Assembly: GCA_964017235.1 (NCBI GenBank)
Contig: OZ024938.1
Coordinates: 12,639,454 to 12,703,453 of the forward strand
Direction of reading: 5' to 3'
From: Sabellastarte sp. h YS-2021
Lineage: Eukaryota > Annelida > Polychaeta > Sabellida > Sabellidae
Length of the DNA: 64,000 bases
A program made the translations under genes and the position numbers. The stretch's first letter is position 1, and every line of letters starts with the position of its first letter. This document shows, piece by piece, positions 1-12,600 of the stretch. The notes under the pieces were generated by a model, which saw only the letters and a program-made list of their open reading frames with translations, was not told where the DNA came from and ran no database searches.

Positions 1-732
1 CTCGTATTTTCAGCCTAACTCATATTTTCGGCCTATTACCGTATGCATATTTTGCCATTAAAAATAGAGTAAAATTTAATGTTTTGCACCACATAATATA
101 ATAATAAAGTGACCAACGTTAAGCAACTGTCATTTATTAACCGTAACCAAACATGCATATTAATTTGTAAAGCCTGCTATTAAAACACACTTTACTGCTC
201 GCTTAATGGGGCAATTACATGGTAAACCACCATACCTAATGGGTACATCGACGTGAACTGGCTCATCACCACTACTGCTTCCCTGCATAAGTTGGCCGCA
301 GTCATATGTTCGCCGCGGCTCATCTACAGGCTCCAGAAAGACAAATAGGTTATTGTACACCAATGAAAACTGTTGCATATAATAAGTTTAACAATAATAC
401 ATGATTTCAGAGTGTAGTAGGCCACTCATGTTAAAGCCCTGTGAAGCTGTGGTGAGGGTGGCCAACTTATGCAGGGAAGCAGTAGAATATTTGAAAGTGA
501 AAAAAGCCCTTAAACAAAAAAGTTAAAACAAATCATAAAGGCTCAAGGGTACATTATTCTAAAAACATCAGTTAACTACTAGAAGAAAAGGATCCAAATC
601 TGTGATTTAGTATCCATTTTGAGGAATTTTCAGAGGTGAATTTATTTCAACACAACAGGTCTTGTATACAGCTATGGAATACCGGTAAGATATTTAAACC
701 TGCCAGATGATTCGATTTTTATATGTTTCAAC
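1..732. other. Intergenic/5' flanking sequence, no gene recognised
   Basis: No exon or known element was recognised apart from the inverted repeat listed separately. A 72-codon minus-strand frame at 160-378 is somewhat GC-richer than its surroundings, but its translation resembles no family I know and it has no supporting splice or promoter context. The missing first coding exon of MOB4 (expected to end in a motif like RRNRPGTKAQ) was looked for here and not found. Confidence 0.5.
272..485. repeat. 26-bp perfect inverted repeat with 162-bp loop
   Basis: Bases 272-297 (ctactgcttccctgcataag and six more bases) recur exactly as the reverse complement at 460-485. The match ends abruptly on both sides, so this looks like two short inverted copies, for example the remains of a foldback element or an inverted microduplication, rather than a full terminal-repeat element. 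Confidence 0.8.
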
Positions 733-1281
733 TAGTGCTGTAACGAGTTGACCGAAACTCGAGTCGTAACTCGGTGGGCGATATTTGGGGACCACATCGA
801 TTTACGCAATTTAAACTCGAGTTTTTAAGAAATAAATTATGATATACAAATCTTGTTATAAAACCAGGGGCCGTATTCACGAAAGGTCTTAGACAAGTCT
901 TAGGCTTAAGTTGGCTGTATTTTTATACAAAAGTTAAGCCAAAAACTTGGCTAAGACCTTTCGTGAATACGGCCCCAGCACTTTTACAATGTATCTAACA
1001 ATAAAGACAAAAAATCAATGAGCAATGGTCGATGTTTTTATTTCCCTTATTTACGTGGCTTTTCCATAAAGTGCTCATACATATCTGCATAATTTAACCG
1101 GCAAGAAAATATTCATATATTTCCTTGCAATAAAATGGTACTAAATACGTTAATGGCGGATCCCTTGATGACAATATTTGGGCATTATTATTTTATTGAT
1201 ATTTGTGTCATTTACTCGAGTTCAACTCGCATGTAACAGCCGAGCGTCGATCTACAGAAATCGCTAGTGATAACAGCTCTA
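733..1281. mobile_element. hAT-like non-autonomous DNA transposon (549 bp)
   Basis: The element begins TAGTGCTGTAACGAG and its right end, reverse-complemented, begins TAGAGCTGTTATC, giving imperfect terminal inverted repeats. It is flanked by identical 8-bp copies of GTTTCAAC at 725-732 and 1282-1289. An 8-bp target duplication with a TAG-type terminus is the hallmark of hAT transposons. A second copy of the inverted-repeat motif (ctcgagttcaactcgcatgt, about 1216-1235) lies just inside the right end. There is no transposase reading frame, so it would depend on an autonomous relative. A smaller foldback element is nested inside. Confidence 0.82.
868..975. mobile_element. Small foldback MITE nested in the hAT element
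   Basis: A 108-bp element whose ends GGGCCGTATTCACGAAAG are perfect inverted repeats extending through GTCTTA. It is flanked by CAG on both sides (865-867 and 976-978). A 3-bp duplication and GGGCC-type ends suggest the PIF/Harbinger group, but that assignment is inferred. The whole element could fold into a hairpin with a short loop. Its position inside the hAT element shows it inserted later. Confidence 0.82.
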
Positions 1282-1727
1282 GTTTCAACCCCATTTTTAT
1301 TTGACTCCAACACAAATAACATCATTTTAGATGAAGATTTGGCTAATTCTCACACAAGATAGTGTAGAATAATATTATTTAATAAATATTGGTCTTACAT
1401 GTTTGTTGGTTGGCTGCTGAAGTAGTTCTGTCTGTCTTTCCTGCAGGAAGGCCAGGTGTATGAATATTGTTGATGTGCTCAAGAGTCAAGACAGCATGCA
1501 TCACTTCTTTGATACTAAATCAAGGTGTACTCGCTAACAGTCGGAATCGTCATTGCAAAATATTCTGCAATATTTTTTTCAATTCAAAGCAATCTCTCAC
1601 AGAACCCCCAACTGAAACAAGCCCATTGATCCCCGTTAAATAAAAAGTATGATTCAGAATAGGTTTGTTATAAAAGGCGGAGCTAGAGTTGGAGCTTTTA
1701 CTCGGAGCCACACCTCTTAACACACCT

Positions 1728-2250
1728 TTTTACCACACCTCATCTCTAATTGGTAGAGTATTTGACGAATTAGAATACCAAATACTAGTACTTCTACACC
1801 CACAGACTGAAGGATATATGAGGCCACGGTGGGTTTCTGGGAATATTTTACAAATATGAGATCTAGCAATATTTTACTTACCGCACCTACTGTTGAACTT
1901 TTGTAGCAATATTTTGCAAATAGAATATCGAATCCCAGTACTTGTACACACACAAACTGAAGAAAATGCGAGGGGCACAATGGGGTTTCAAGCAATATTT
2001 TGCAAATATAAGACCTACCAATATTTTACTTACCGCACCGACTGTTGAACTTTTGTAACAATATGATACAAATAGAATACCAAATCCTAGTACTTATACA
2101 CACTGACAGAATGAAAAGGCCTTGATGGGATTTTCTAGCAATATTTTGTCACCTCACCACTGGATTCGAGAATTGTATGAGTGCACTGTGATCTAGCAAT
2201 ATTTGACTTTTACCTCACCTACTGTTGATCTAATGTAGCAATATCAAATG
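1728..2250. repeat. Tandem repeat, about 152-bp unit, three to four degenerate copies
   Basis: The phrase attttacttaccgcacc plus actgttgaacttttgta occurs at about 1871 and again at about 2023, and a diverged third copy begins near 2200. Between these the motifs caatattttgcaaatagaat and agtacttgtacacac also recur in order. Copies differ by substitutions and small indels, indicating an old array. Open frames here are by-products of the repeat. Confidence 0.75.
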
Positions 2251-2465
2251 CTGGTACATTTGTTACAAATGAATATAACTTCCTGAAAAGTATGTACAAC
2301 AAGGTTATATTTACACTGACGTCACAACTTTTTACAGTACATTCACTGTGTGTTTGCAGTGTCCTGTTCAACTGGAGAGTTTTAATAATGTTCCAATTCA
2401 TCTGTGTAAGTGTAAAATACCCTTTTTTTGAGGGGTAGCAATTTAGTCTTTCAAAATATTTTAAG

Positions 2466-3351
2466 TAGTGGTGGAACGATTCGCCGAGAACTCGATATCC
2501 AAACTTGAGTCCACGTTTTAGCATCTACATCGATCCCTATTGGAAACGTCGGCGATGGAAAAAAAACGAAACCACGGAAGACGTTTTGAGTGGACGATAA
2601 TAGAAATACTGGCTACAATGAAGGAATAACACACAACTAGCATGGTTTTACAACGAATAGCGATATTATTAACATGAAGGCGAACTAACTTGCTACAAGA
2701 TACAGTCTCATTAACGTCAGCGGTAACTAAAGTGGTTTTAAATGGGCGATAATCAGGAATATATGCGATCGCGGTACTTCGTTTTTCTGTTTAATGTATG
2801 TTTAAATAGCCATAACTTCCTTATTTCTTGTCCAATTTTTATAATTTTTTCACCATTGTGTTCAGTTTAATTAGCTGTATTCTGTCATACTGGGATATTT
2901 TATGTTATTTCAACACATTTGTCACTATTTAGAAGTTTACATGTTAATTATCATCTATGAAACTTAACTGCAAGTTGTGAAACTTCTGGACAATAAAGTG
3001 ACAGAACTTACATCCATTTTATTCCCAGAAATAACTATTATTATAATATATATTATAATAACTATTATCGTAAATGAATTAAAGATAACATAGACCCACA
3101 GTACAACATATATATCATTAAAATATCAGGAACTATTGATAGATTTCAAAGATAATTACTGACAGTTATTTCTACTGGAAACCAAGATCATTATTGTAAA
3201 TCCGTCACTGACAGTAGTCCAGACCGTATTTTTTATGGAAGGAATTTTGTAAAATTCCCTGTATGACTCAAAAATCGATTCGACTTGATTAATCGTCTCT
3301 GGACTTTTCCGATTAATCGATTCGGATTTTCAAGTCCGATTCCCACCACTA
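2466..3351. mobile_element. hAT-like non-autonomous DNA transposon (886 bp)
   Basis: The left end reads TAGTGGTGGAACGATTCG and the right end, reverse-complemented, TAGTGGTGGGAATCGG. Exact 8-bp duplications of ATTTTAAG flank it at 2458-2465 and 3352-3359, diagnostic of a hAT-type insertion. The interior has no long reading frame; a short frame starting MEKKRNHGRRFEW near 2555 ends after about 24 codons. It is a second family, distinct in ends from the element at 733-1281. Confidence 0.88.
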
Positions 3352-3595
3352 ATTTTAAGTAATCCATACTTAGAGGCAAAATTAAGAAGCCCATTATTTA
3401 TACTTGAAGGATATTTATTCAAATATTTTAATGAATGTAAATGATAAGTACTTGGAAATTTGGCTGTTACTCCGCTTTCTCACAATGACGAGCTCTAAGA
3501 ACTCCATACGATTGTGTCTTTTCACCAAAGCTGCATTTTTAACAGAAAAATTGCTTGCTGTGGTCAGAATTTTTGATTAACTTGTATGTTCGCAG

Positions 3596-3658
3596 GATTG
3601 GTCCAGATGGCCGGATGAATCATTTGATGAGATGGACAGTACATTGGCAGTTCAGCAG
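3596..3658 (+). CDS. MOB4: MOB4 coding exon 2 (first one visible)
   Basis: Twenty-one codons, [12 protein letters not shown] followed by MDSTLAVQQ, after the acceptor ttcgcag and before the donor gtaaat. The exon starts in phase 0. Fly MOB4 has CRWPDE and vertebrates NWPDESFDE at this place, so the protein sits between the two. Confidence 0.95.
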
Positions 3659-6600
3659 GTAAATTTGTTGATTTTCTGTTCATGGTATATTGTCACTGCT
3701 TGGCAATGTTGTGAGTTGACTTCGAATCTTTCTGTCTGGAAAATACCCAGATATTTAACCTAATTAGGGCATTTGCTGTTTTTACAGCAAAACCGGTAGA
3801 GATATTAAGTTCAGGTTTCATGTTTCCTGTGCTCATTAGGATCAAGGGGGACAACTTTCGAAGAAAAAAAAATTGTGCCTGTCATCTTGTTTTATGATAG
3901 CCACCCCCCAGTGTAAAGCTTGTGTGCACAGCCATAACCATTACTATAGAATTACAGGTATTTTTAAAAAGATCAATATGGACCCTTGCAGCTAAAAAAT
4001 GAAAGCTGACTTTTCTATGTGTCTCTCGAGGATGTCCCAAGGCCTATAGGCCTTCGAGGTCTAGTCAAGTGTAACAAACATAAATTATATTTCAAAAATG
4101 TATAAATAATGTATTAGAAAATACAGAACGATGTATCACTCACAGTATCAGTCAAAATATTGTAGTGTTATGCCATATTTTTTCACCATTTGTGGATAAG
4201 ATTTTTCAAGGAAAATGCAAGGTTATTGTGGAATTTTATACAGTTTTAAACCTTTTTCATTTATTCATGAAGAATTAATGGTAGACTACTCTGCACTGGT
4301 GTTGGGTTGGTACCTTATTTTTGGTACCAATCAGCCGTTTTACAAAGTGGTGATTAATCCACAATAGATTATTTGTTTGATTTTATTGATATGTAGCAGA
4401 ATACAATTTCCAGGATTGTATGTATTGTTCAGTAAAAATTCAGATAATCTAGTTGTTTCCAAACATTTGTCATTTAATACCTCAATACAACAAGGTTATT
4501 CATGTCAGTATGGCAATGGATGTACATAAAAGACTAAAATTGTCACAAATCCTCGTGATTTGAATGAAATATTACAATGCTAATGGCTACAATGTTGGAT
4601 ACATGATTGGTATAAATATATATGGTATATTTTCTTTTTTTGTAAGCTTAATAACCAATGATTAAAATATTGCTACGGATAGCCTTCTGTAGGATCACCC
4701 ACCTTCAATTGCCTGGACATTTGTTGAATTGTCCACTCACTGCTCTACAGTCTGCACTAGTTAATTCCTCCGGTTATTAACCACCCCATTTGTTTAAAGT
4801 ACACCCTCTTTGCACTTTATTTCTGCAACATTTATTTAGGCTCATTTGTCTATGTGATTATGAAGTTTGGCAAATGATGAGGATGACCTAAACTTGTTAA
4901 ACATAAAGACCCAACTGTCACTTTGTTTATAACCTTGCTTTCAGTTCATCCAGCAGGCTTTGAGGCGAGATTTCTCTAACATTGAAGAAATTCTGACGCC
5001 ACCTGAGGGACAGGACGAGGGGGTGTGGAAGTACGAGCATCTCAGGTAAGAAACAAGGTGGAAAGGGTTTTCAGTCTACTAGTGCAAGCTACAAAGCCAT
5101 TAGAGACATGAGTAGTGCAATGAAATGGTCACCCATCCCAGTACTAACCTAGCCTATTTCCGCTTAACTTCAGTATAGAGACAGATACTCATCACGCTAT
5201 GTCACAATTCATGAAAGTCTGACAACAAAGAAAAAAAAAACTGGAAAAAAAGTGATTCCTAGAAGTGCGAGCCTCACTAGAGCTCGTGCTTCAAAAAAAA
5301 AAAAATTATAACCCAGTCTGAAATAAAGAGCAGGAAAAATAGAGAGAATCTGTAACTATAAAATGCCACAAGGAACATTGCTTTGCAGCTACTTTGAGTG
5401 TTACATTCTGCAGACAATAACTGTTCAGTTCTGAGTAATACCGTGTAATTATGTATAATACAGATGGACTTCTATTATCAGAACATGCTGAGAGAGGAGA
5501 ATTTTTTCAAATGGAAGAATAAGTGTAACTTTACTGTTAGTTTTTTTATAAGTATACGTACCTTGGCCTTTGTCATGATTATATATTGCTGATAAAAATA
5601 TAAGTATGATTAATGATAATAATAAAAAGAGATCTGTTTGGAGTTATATATATTTAAGGAAAAAGTACTTTTTCACTTAAAACAATTGCGGATTTCAAGC
5701 TATTTGTCTACAAATCCATATAAAATGGGTTTGTTTCTCTTAATTTTTAATGGCAGAAAAATAACATATTTTGGTACTTTTATGACCCAAAACAAAAGTA
5801 GAGAGAAAAATTAGAAATAGTTCATTCACACGTCGAGCTAGAAAATTGGGGGGCTTGTTGGTGTAGTTGGTAACACACTCACCTCCAATCTCCGAGGTCT
5901 GCAGTTCAAACCCCCTGACTTCATGTAGGAAAGTTGATAGTTACTTACCAATGTCCGGCAGTTTACTGTGTAGAATCTTGACCATCTCACATGTACTGGT
6001 GTCCTCTACCTCAAAACTACCCGTCTTGATATAACTTATACAATCTCTTGAGAGTAGATTAGAATTATAGAAGATTTTCACACGCTAAACTTCCTGGTAT
6101 GTCAGCATGTGACTGGCTTTATTCATCAAAAATGTAGTTTTTGCTCACTCTTTCATGCCACAGTGTAAATCATAATGGGAGTTTCATGGTTTATCTGGAA
6201 GATAATTGGCTGTCAGAAATTTGTCCTGAGGAAAACTTCATATATATATATATCAGTGAACATAATTATGTAGTTATTATGACACATAGCAAATATTCTC
6301 CTGACGAAGTGTCGTAATTGTATTATTGGAGAGTCGTTCATTACTAAATCTTTTTGTCTCTTAACAATCTCTTAATGTTCATCCTTTCTATCACATGTTT
6401 GGCCATTTCCTAGTATACAGACCCTGCTTAAAAGGAATTTCTAATATATACTTTAATCAACAGACAAAAACCACATCAGATTTTTTACGACTTCAAACTT
6501 TCCAAGTTTGACATCTATAAACATCTGAGATTTATGTTGTGAATGGCGAGACAGTTGATGATACAATAGTTAAAAACCAATTAAAAGGTCAGAAGCCCCT

Positions 6601-9600
6601 TGAAAGCTCAGATTTGTAGATGGTAATTTAGAAGATTTCATTGGTTCTGGTTATTTATTACTAGGTACTAATTAAAAGAAACTTTTTAACATTGGGTAAA
6701 CATATGTTACATGAAGTTAGTAAGTTACAGTGTTAAAATGGGAGAGAGTTCAATGTGGCTTTAATCACTCATAACAAAAGGCAAATCTAATTGTCTGACA
6801 CCTTTTTTAGCCACACAATGGGACAACTAGTTCTTGTTGGCAACAAATTGAATTGAAATCATACTGTAAAGGGCATACTGAGAAGTGCTTTTTTTTAAGG
6901 GTGGTAAGAATTGATGTAACATCTTCAATACTGTTAATAAAGTCACTGGTTCTATAACAGTTACGTTACAACAGTAAGCACATGGTGAACTTAATATTAT
7001 AAGTACAATAACATCAGTTTTGATAAAGCAAAGAAAGCAATTCAATCTACACCAATGCATCATGTGTACCCCTGACAAGGTATGGTGATAGTTATCAAAA
7101 TGAGGCGTGAAAGACCTGGGAAGAATGCATCAATGTAGAAGAGAGGCTAAAAACAATATATGTATATTTCAACCTGCAATATTGTCTTATATCTAGTATA
7201 AAAAATGTATTTAACATTATTATATTATAAAAAAACCTTAAGTAGTATTTTTGTCAATTCGATTGACATTATAATTTTATTATTTTACGTATTAATTTGA
7301 GACAATGTCATGGACTGAACAAGCTTATATCATTGTACATTTTGTCAAAAACTTTGAAAAGAGTGTCACAGATATGGGATGTTGTTCTTACATAATTTCA
7401 TTGCTGAAAAAAATGTGCAGAAATTATAATGTATTTTCCATGAAAGTGCAATGTTTTTCACCTTATTTCAAGTGAAGTGATTTGCTAAGTAATTGAAAGC
7501 TGAGAAGTATACTGTCAGTTAATTACATCTCATGGGGCTGGTGATCATTAAATATACAGAAAACAAGAAAAAAAAAACTAAAAAAAAAAAAAAAAATACC
7601 AAATTGGTGGTAGTCTTTGAAATCTCACCCCTGGTTATAAACAATTGATACAGGGTATCACAGGATCACAGGACAGGTTAGTGTGTATAAATGGGGTGCT
7701 TACTGCACAAAGGAGCTCAGATGTTCATATAGTATTGTAGGCAAAAGTGGGAAAAACTATACAAGCTTTATTGTGTTTTATACACTGGGATAATTGTAGT
7801 AATTTGTAGACATAGAATTGTACTATTATTATATAAGTGTTTGAACTTGTATGTGAAAGGAATGGCCAAAATTACCAGTGACATTAAAAAGGAGATAAAA
7901 AAGGGACACACATTAAATGAAGCCTCAGTTAAATGAAAGTTTGATGAGAATAAGGTAATTTTAAAGAGCGGTGGCTTCTAATTTATAGATTTATTTTTTG
8001 ATAAGTGGTATTGTAAAGAAGTGATTGTATGTGTATAGACAATTATTAGACATGCCGGCTGACATTTCTAATTTCAGTATTTTTGATGATAGAAACAAAC
8101 TTCAATATTCATCTTTTGCCGATAAAATTACATTTAAGAAATAGATGACAGTTATATGTTAGATTTACTGATAAAAGTAGTGTTTCTTTTGAGGACCATT
8201 TCTGTGGAGTTTTAGTCATAGCTAAGGATTAATCAATTAAACCAATTTTTTTTTTGTATTCAGTTTGTGAAATTCAGGATAAACACTACAACTATTAAAC
8301 TAGAAGTATCAATGATTTAATATGTAAAACCTATATTCTAATATTCAAAATCAATGTTATGTGACATTTTTATGTGACAGGAGGTGTTCAAGAACTGAGT
8401 CAGAGTTTTGAAAGAATTTAGATATTGTCATTGTTAGTTGGTTAAATTCCCTTAAACAGATTGTATTAAAATTGGACAATTCCAGCCTGGAAACTTGTGG
8501 AAAGAGTGTAAATTATTATTCAAGGAATACAATATAAATTGACAAATATCAGTGTGTGAAAGAATCACTTGCATGGGGTGTGTTCTTGGAAGTAATAAAG
8601 ATTCAAAGTCTCATTCAAAGGATGTTAGGGGTATAGCTTGCTTAATTATAAAGAGAAAATCACAAAGATATGAACAAATTAGTAAGAGTGACCATTACAT
8701 ATATAGATACCATGGATAATCTCTACAATTCAAACAGCTTGTGAAAATAAACATTTCACGTTCTGATAATAAAAAGTATGTAAAATACAAGAGGTATTTT
8801 AGTATACAGCATTAGGGAAACACAACTTCGACTGACAGAAAATGAGTTCATAAAATAGAACATTCGGATAACAGAAGTTCAACAGTAAAATAGTTGTGGA
8901 AAGTTAATTCTTTCCTAAAAGCTGGAAGGACTAAGAAAAAACTGCCCTTAAATTATAAAGTTACGGTGGTGAAATCATTGCCAGTAAATTGCCAGTGTAT
9001 TTAATGCAATGCCGGCTTCTGTTGGAATTCCAGAAGATCAAGGACTTCTCAACACATGTCCTAAAATGAGTACAAGTGTCATGGAAACTAAGGAGAACCA
9101 GCTCTGGTAACTGCTTGTTAATTTATACTTTACCTTTTTTAAAAATGTGTGTTTTCTTGCTTTCTCCAATGGCTCCAATTTAGTGTAAAAAATTTAAACA
9201 AATAACTCATATTTTCACATGTTTATCCAGTTGTTATACCTAGGTCACACTGTGCTCCATGCTAGCCTTACAAGCTACAAATGAACGTGCAATATTTAAC
9301 CTGTCTGCTCATTTCTGTGCTTATGCCCGAGTCAGACTACAGGTAGTTTACCTCTTGGTTAGAAGTTTACTTGGCGGCAGATCCGCCCCCAGGACACCTC
9401 ATATCTTGGTAGATTTGGTGTATCCATAAGGTATGACGCAAAGGCCCACTGAGAGGGGATGTAAGTCATGTAACCATGAATAATGGTATGACAACAGTAG
9501 GACGACAGTAGTATAATCTTTGTTCAACGAGAGGCAACCTTCATTCACCTCAGCTCACCTTCGGTATGAACATCTTATACCAAAACACCTGATATATATA

Positions 9601-12600
9601 CACATTCAGTTACTATTTGAACAAATTCATCTGCACATACTCACGGTACCAAATTCAGATGCAGAAAACTTAAAACATTTAAAACTTCTGTAGCACACGC
9701 AAGGAATTGGACGTTTCACCACTGTGTCACAAGCTATCATACAGATGTCAGACGGTAAATGAAGGACTGGGGTATTTTGACCAACACCTACTGCCGCGGG
9801 GCATAACGCCTGTTATGTGAATGGGGTACAGGCGGGGTCACGTTAGCGAACGGGACATCCGTAGCGAACGACATTCGACTGTGACATTTAAAACAATAGA
9901 CAGCAGGGGGATAGGGTTCCCCAGTGGTTAGATGATCATTTATTTATTCATATATTAAAATAAGTGGGGTGTTGGAACCCTGTGCCTCTGCTAGCTATCT
10001 TTTTAATGTTATGGTAGATTGCCGTTCGCTATGAATGTCCTGCTTGCTAACGTGACACCCCCTGTATTCGTGGTTTAAGTAGTGTCTGTTTGCCACATTA
10101 AGACAGGATTCGCATTTGACTTAAAACTGAACTTGAAAACCTATCATCAAGCTATAATGTGCTAAACTAAAAGTTTACACACAAGAGGTCTGAAGGGGGT
10201 GGGGCAGAATGACTATACAGGGTTGCTAGTTTTTTTAAGCACACACTACCCACATAAGAAGTCCATAAAAGGGCCCATATTCACAAAGCGGATTAAGTTA
10301 ATAAAAAAATTAGCTTAACTTTCATCAACAAAATGGCTTTGGATTAAATTGATATTACAAAGTTAATCTAATTTTTGGATTAAGTACAGCAGATTAAGCT
10401 ACATTTAATCCAAAAGGTAATCTTTTTTCTTGGGTGGATTAAAGTTAATTCAAAAATTAGCTTAACTTCTCTGTGAATACGAATCTTAATCCTAATCCAA
10501 TTTTTGGATTAACTTAAGCTAATTTATCACTGATTTTTCGCTAATCCCTTTTGTGAATAAGGACCCATAACAATAAGGGGAAGGTCTTGAACTGAAATTT
10601 GGGGGCTCAGTGGTGTAGCGGTTAGAGTTCTCACCTCCAACCTCTGAGGCCGCCGGTTCGAATCTCGGGCCGGGCACTTCATGTTGGAAAGTTGGTAGTT
10701 ACTTGCCGATGCCTGGTGGTTTACAGTGCAGTATGCACTGGTTTCCTCCACCTGTAAACTACCCGTCGCAATATGACCCTGGCTGTTGAACGCGACGTAA
10801 AAAGCAACAAATAAATAAATAAATTCAACTGAAATTCAAATAGGTGTTGATACGAGTGCACAGAACTGTGTGAACTGGCCTTAACTAATAATTATCTGTT
10901 TCACTCAGCTTTGAAATACAGTCATACAAAATAAAGAGAATTGTATCTTCTTCTCTTAGTATCAGTAGTTTTATCAATATGGTCATACTATTAACCTCCG
11001 GTAAGGCGTTTTGAGAGATTAATGCAAACTCTGGCTAGTTTTATGTTTTACATGAATTGTGAGTGAGAAACTCCAGTATTCTGTTGGGAGTTACTTCACT
11101 CACACCCAGTGCTCTTCATTTTCTTTAACCAAAATATTGACTAAGATATCAAACATTTTGATGAATGTGAACATCCCATACATTTTCATTCAACTACTCT
11201 TTGGTAGAAAATATTCTCTTTTTTTCTCAGTGATAAAATATTGGAAAGTGACAATCTTTTGGAAAATACCAGAAGTTGACTGATTTTACCCCACATGGTG
11301 GATATCTTGGGGAAAAAAAGATTAAACTTTAACTGGAAATATGTACTCTGTTCTCAGCTTTGCATTCTATATAATAATACCCAAGGCTCCATTTTTTAGT
11401 GAATAACTCCATACTTGTTTAAAAAAGGCAAAACTTTTTGTCATTCACTTTTCCTTGGTTTGTGTTGCAGGCAATTTTGTATGGAACTAAATGGACTAGC
11501 TGTCAAGTTACAGGTAAAACATTGATCTAATTGACATGGTAACTGAAAAAAAGGTTATCAAATCACTAGGCAGTGTCAATACTATTGGATCGGCTAACTG
11601 TTTTCTTCATTACATCACAAGAATACCATATGGCATTTTATGTGATTGTTAAAAAATTTAATGTTTAAGTTTAAAACCTGAAAAGGTATCAGTATAAAAC
11701 ATTGTATCTGTATATTGTGATAAAATTAAAAAAGTATATTGCTTGGTACTGCTCAGCTAATTACAGGTCTGATTCTTAATCAACTAGCATGCACTAAATT
11801 CAGATATTTTCTTTGAAAAATTCCGAAAGTAATCCGAAATTCTAAATTCATTTGAATTTCCTGTGTTGTTTTTAGAGTTCTAAATATAGTGATGACAAAT
11901 TGTATACCGTATTTTTTCAAAATATGGCCCGGGCGTTATTTTCAAGTGGCATCAGACCAGGCGTTAAATTGAATCAGGCGTTCTGTTGAAATACAAAAAA
12001 CAGTGTTATAAATTGTAAACAGTGTGCTTGGTACCAGGCGTTAATTTGAACCAGGCGTTTATTTGAACCTGGGCGTTATTTTGGAAATTTACGGTATTTT
12101 AGGCTATTACAAGTATAAAAATAGCAGTGTAAAAAGGTGGCAGCCTTATTAGTTATAGGTCAGCATGAGTATGTTATTTCTAAAAAAAACTAAAAGTATA
12201 TTGAAACTGTACTTGATGTGAATTATGAAAAAAACTATTCTTATTCTGTAAATTTTTCTCAATAAATTTTTGTTTGACTTCAGAGAAGAATCTTTTTTGC
12301 TAAGAGAGTTATGAGGATAGGAGTATTGCACTTATGGCAGTGAATATTGGACTTCTTTATGAATAATATTCTCAGTAATAGTTTTCAAAATATGTTTCAG
12401 TAGAGGAATATTTGATATTCTTAAAAGTCTGATCCTAGCATGGCCTTCCAGGCTGTCTGAACCATAATGTAAACTTAAAATATTTTTGCCATAATGCACA
12501 CGGTATCAGAGGCCATTCTAGTCTAGAAGACACTGTTCTCAGCAAGCTAGGCTAAGTAAATATATGAGAACATTATGAAAAATATGTATAATGCAATTAA

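Noticed and set aside
1152..1190. ATGGCGGATCC... as the start of MOB4
   Set aside because: The first codons (M A D) resemble MOB4 amino termini, but the frame continues PLMTIFG with no RRNRPGTK motif and no suitable donor, and it lies inside the hAT element.
5062..5306. A functional 5S rRNA gene (also at 33034, 60632 and 61821)
   Set aside because: Only the internal-promoter half resembles 5S rRNA; both 5S ends and the pairing of helix I are missing, and substitutions are many.
10600..10700. A functional tRNA gene
   Set aside because: A and B boxes are present, but acceptor and anticodon stems do not pair, and a long non-tRNA body with an (AAAT)n tail and target duplication shows a SINE.
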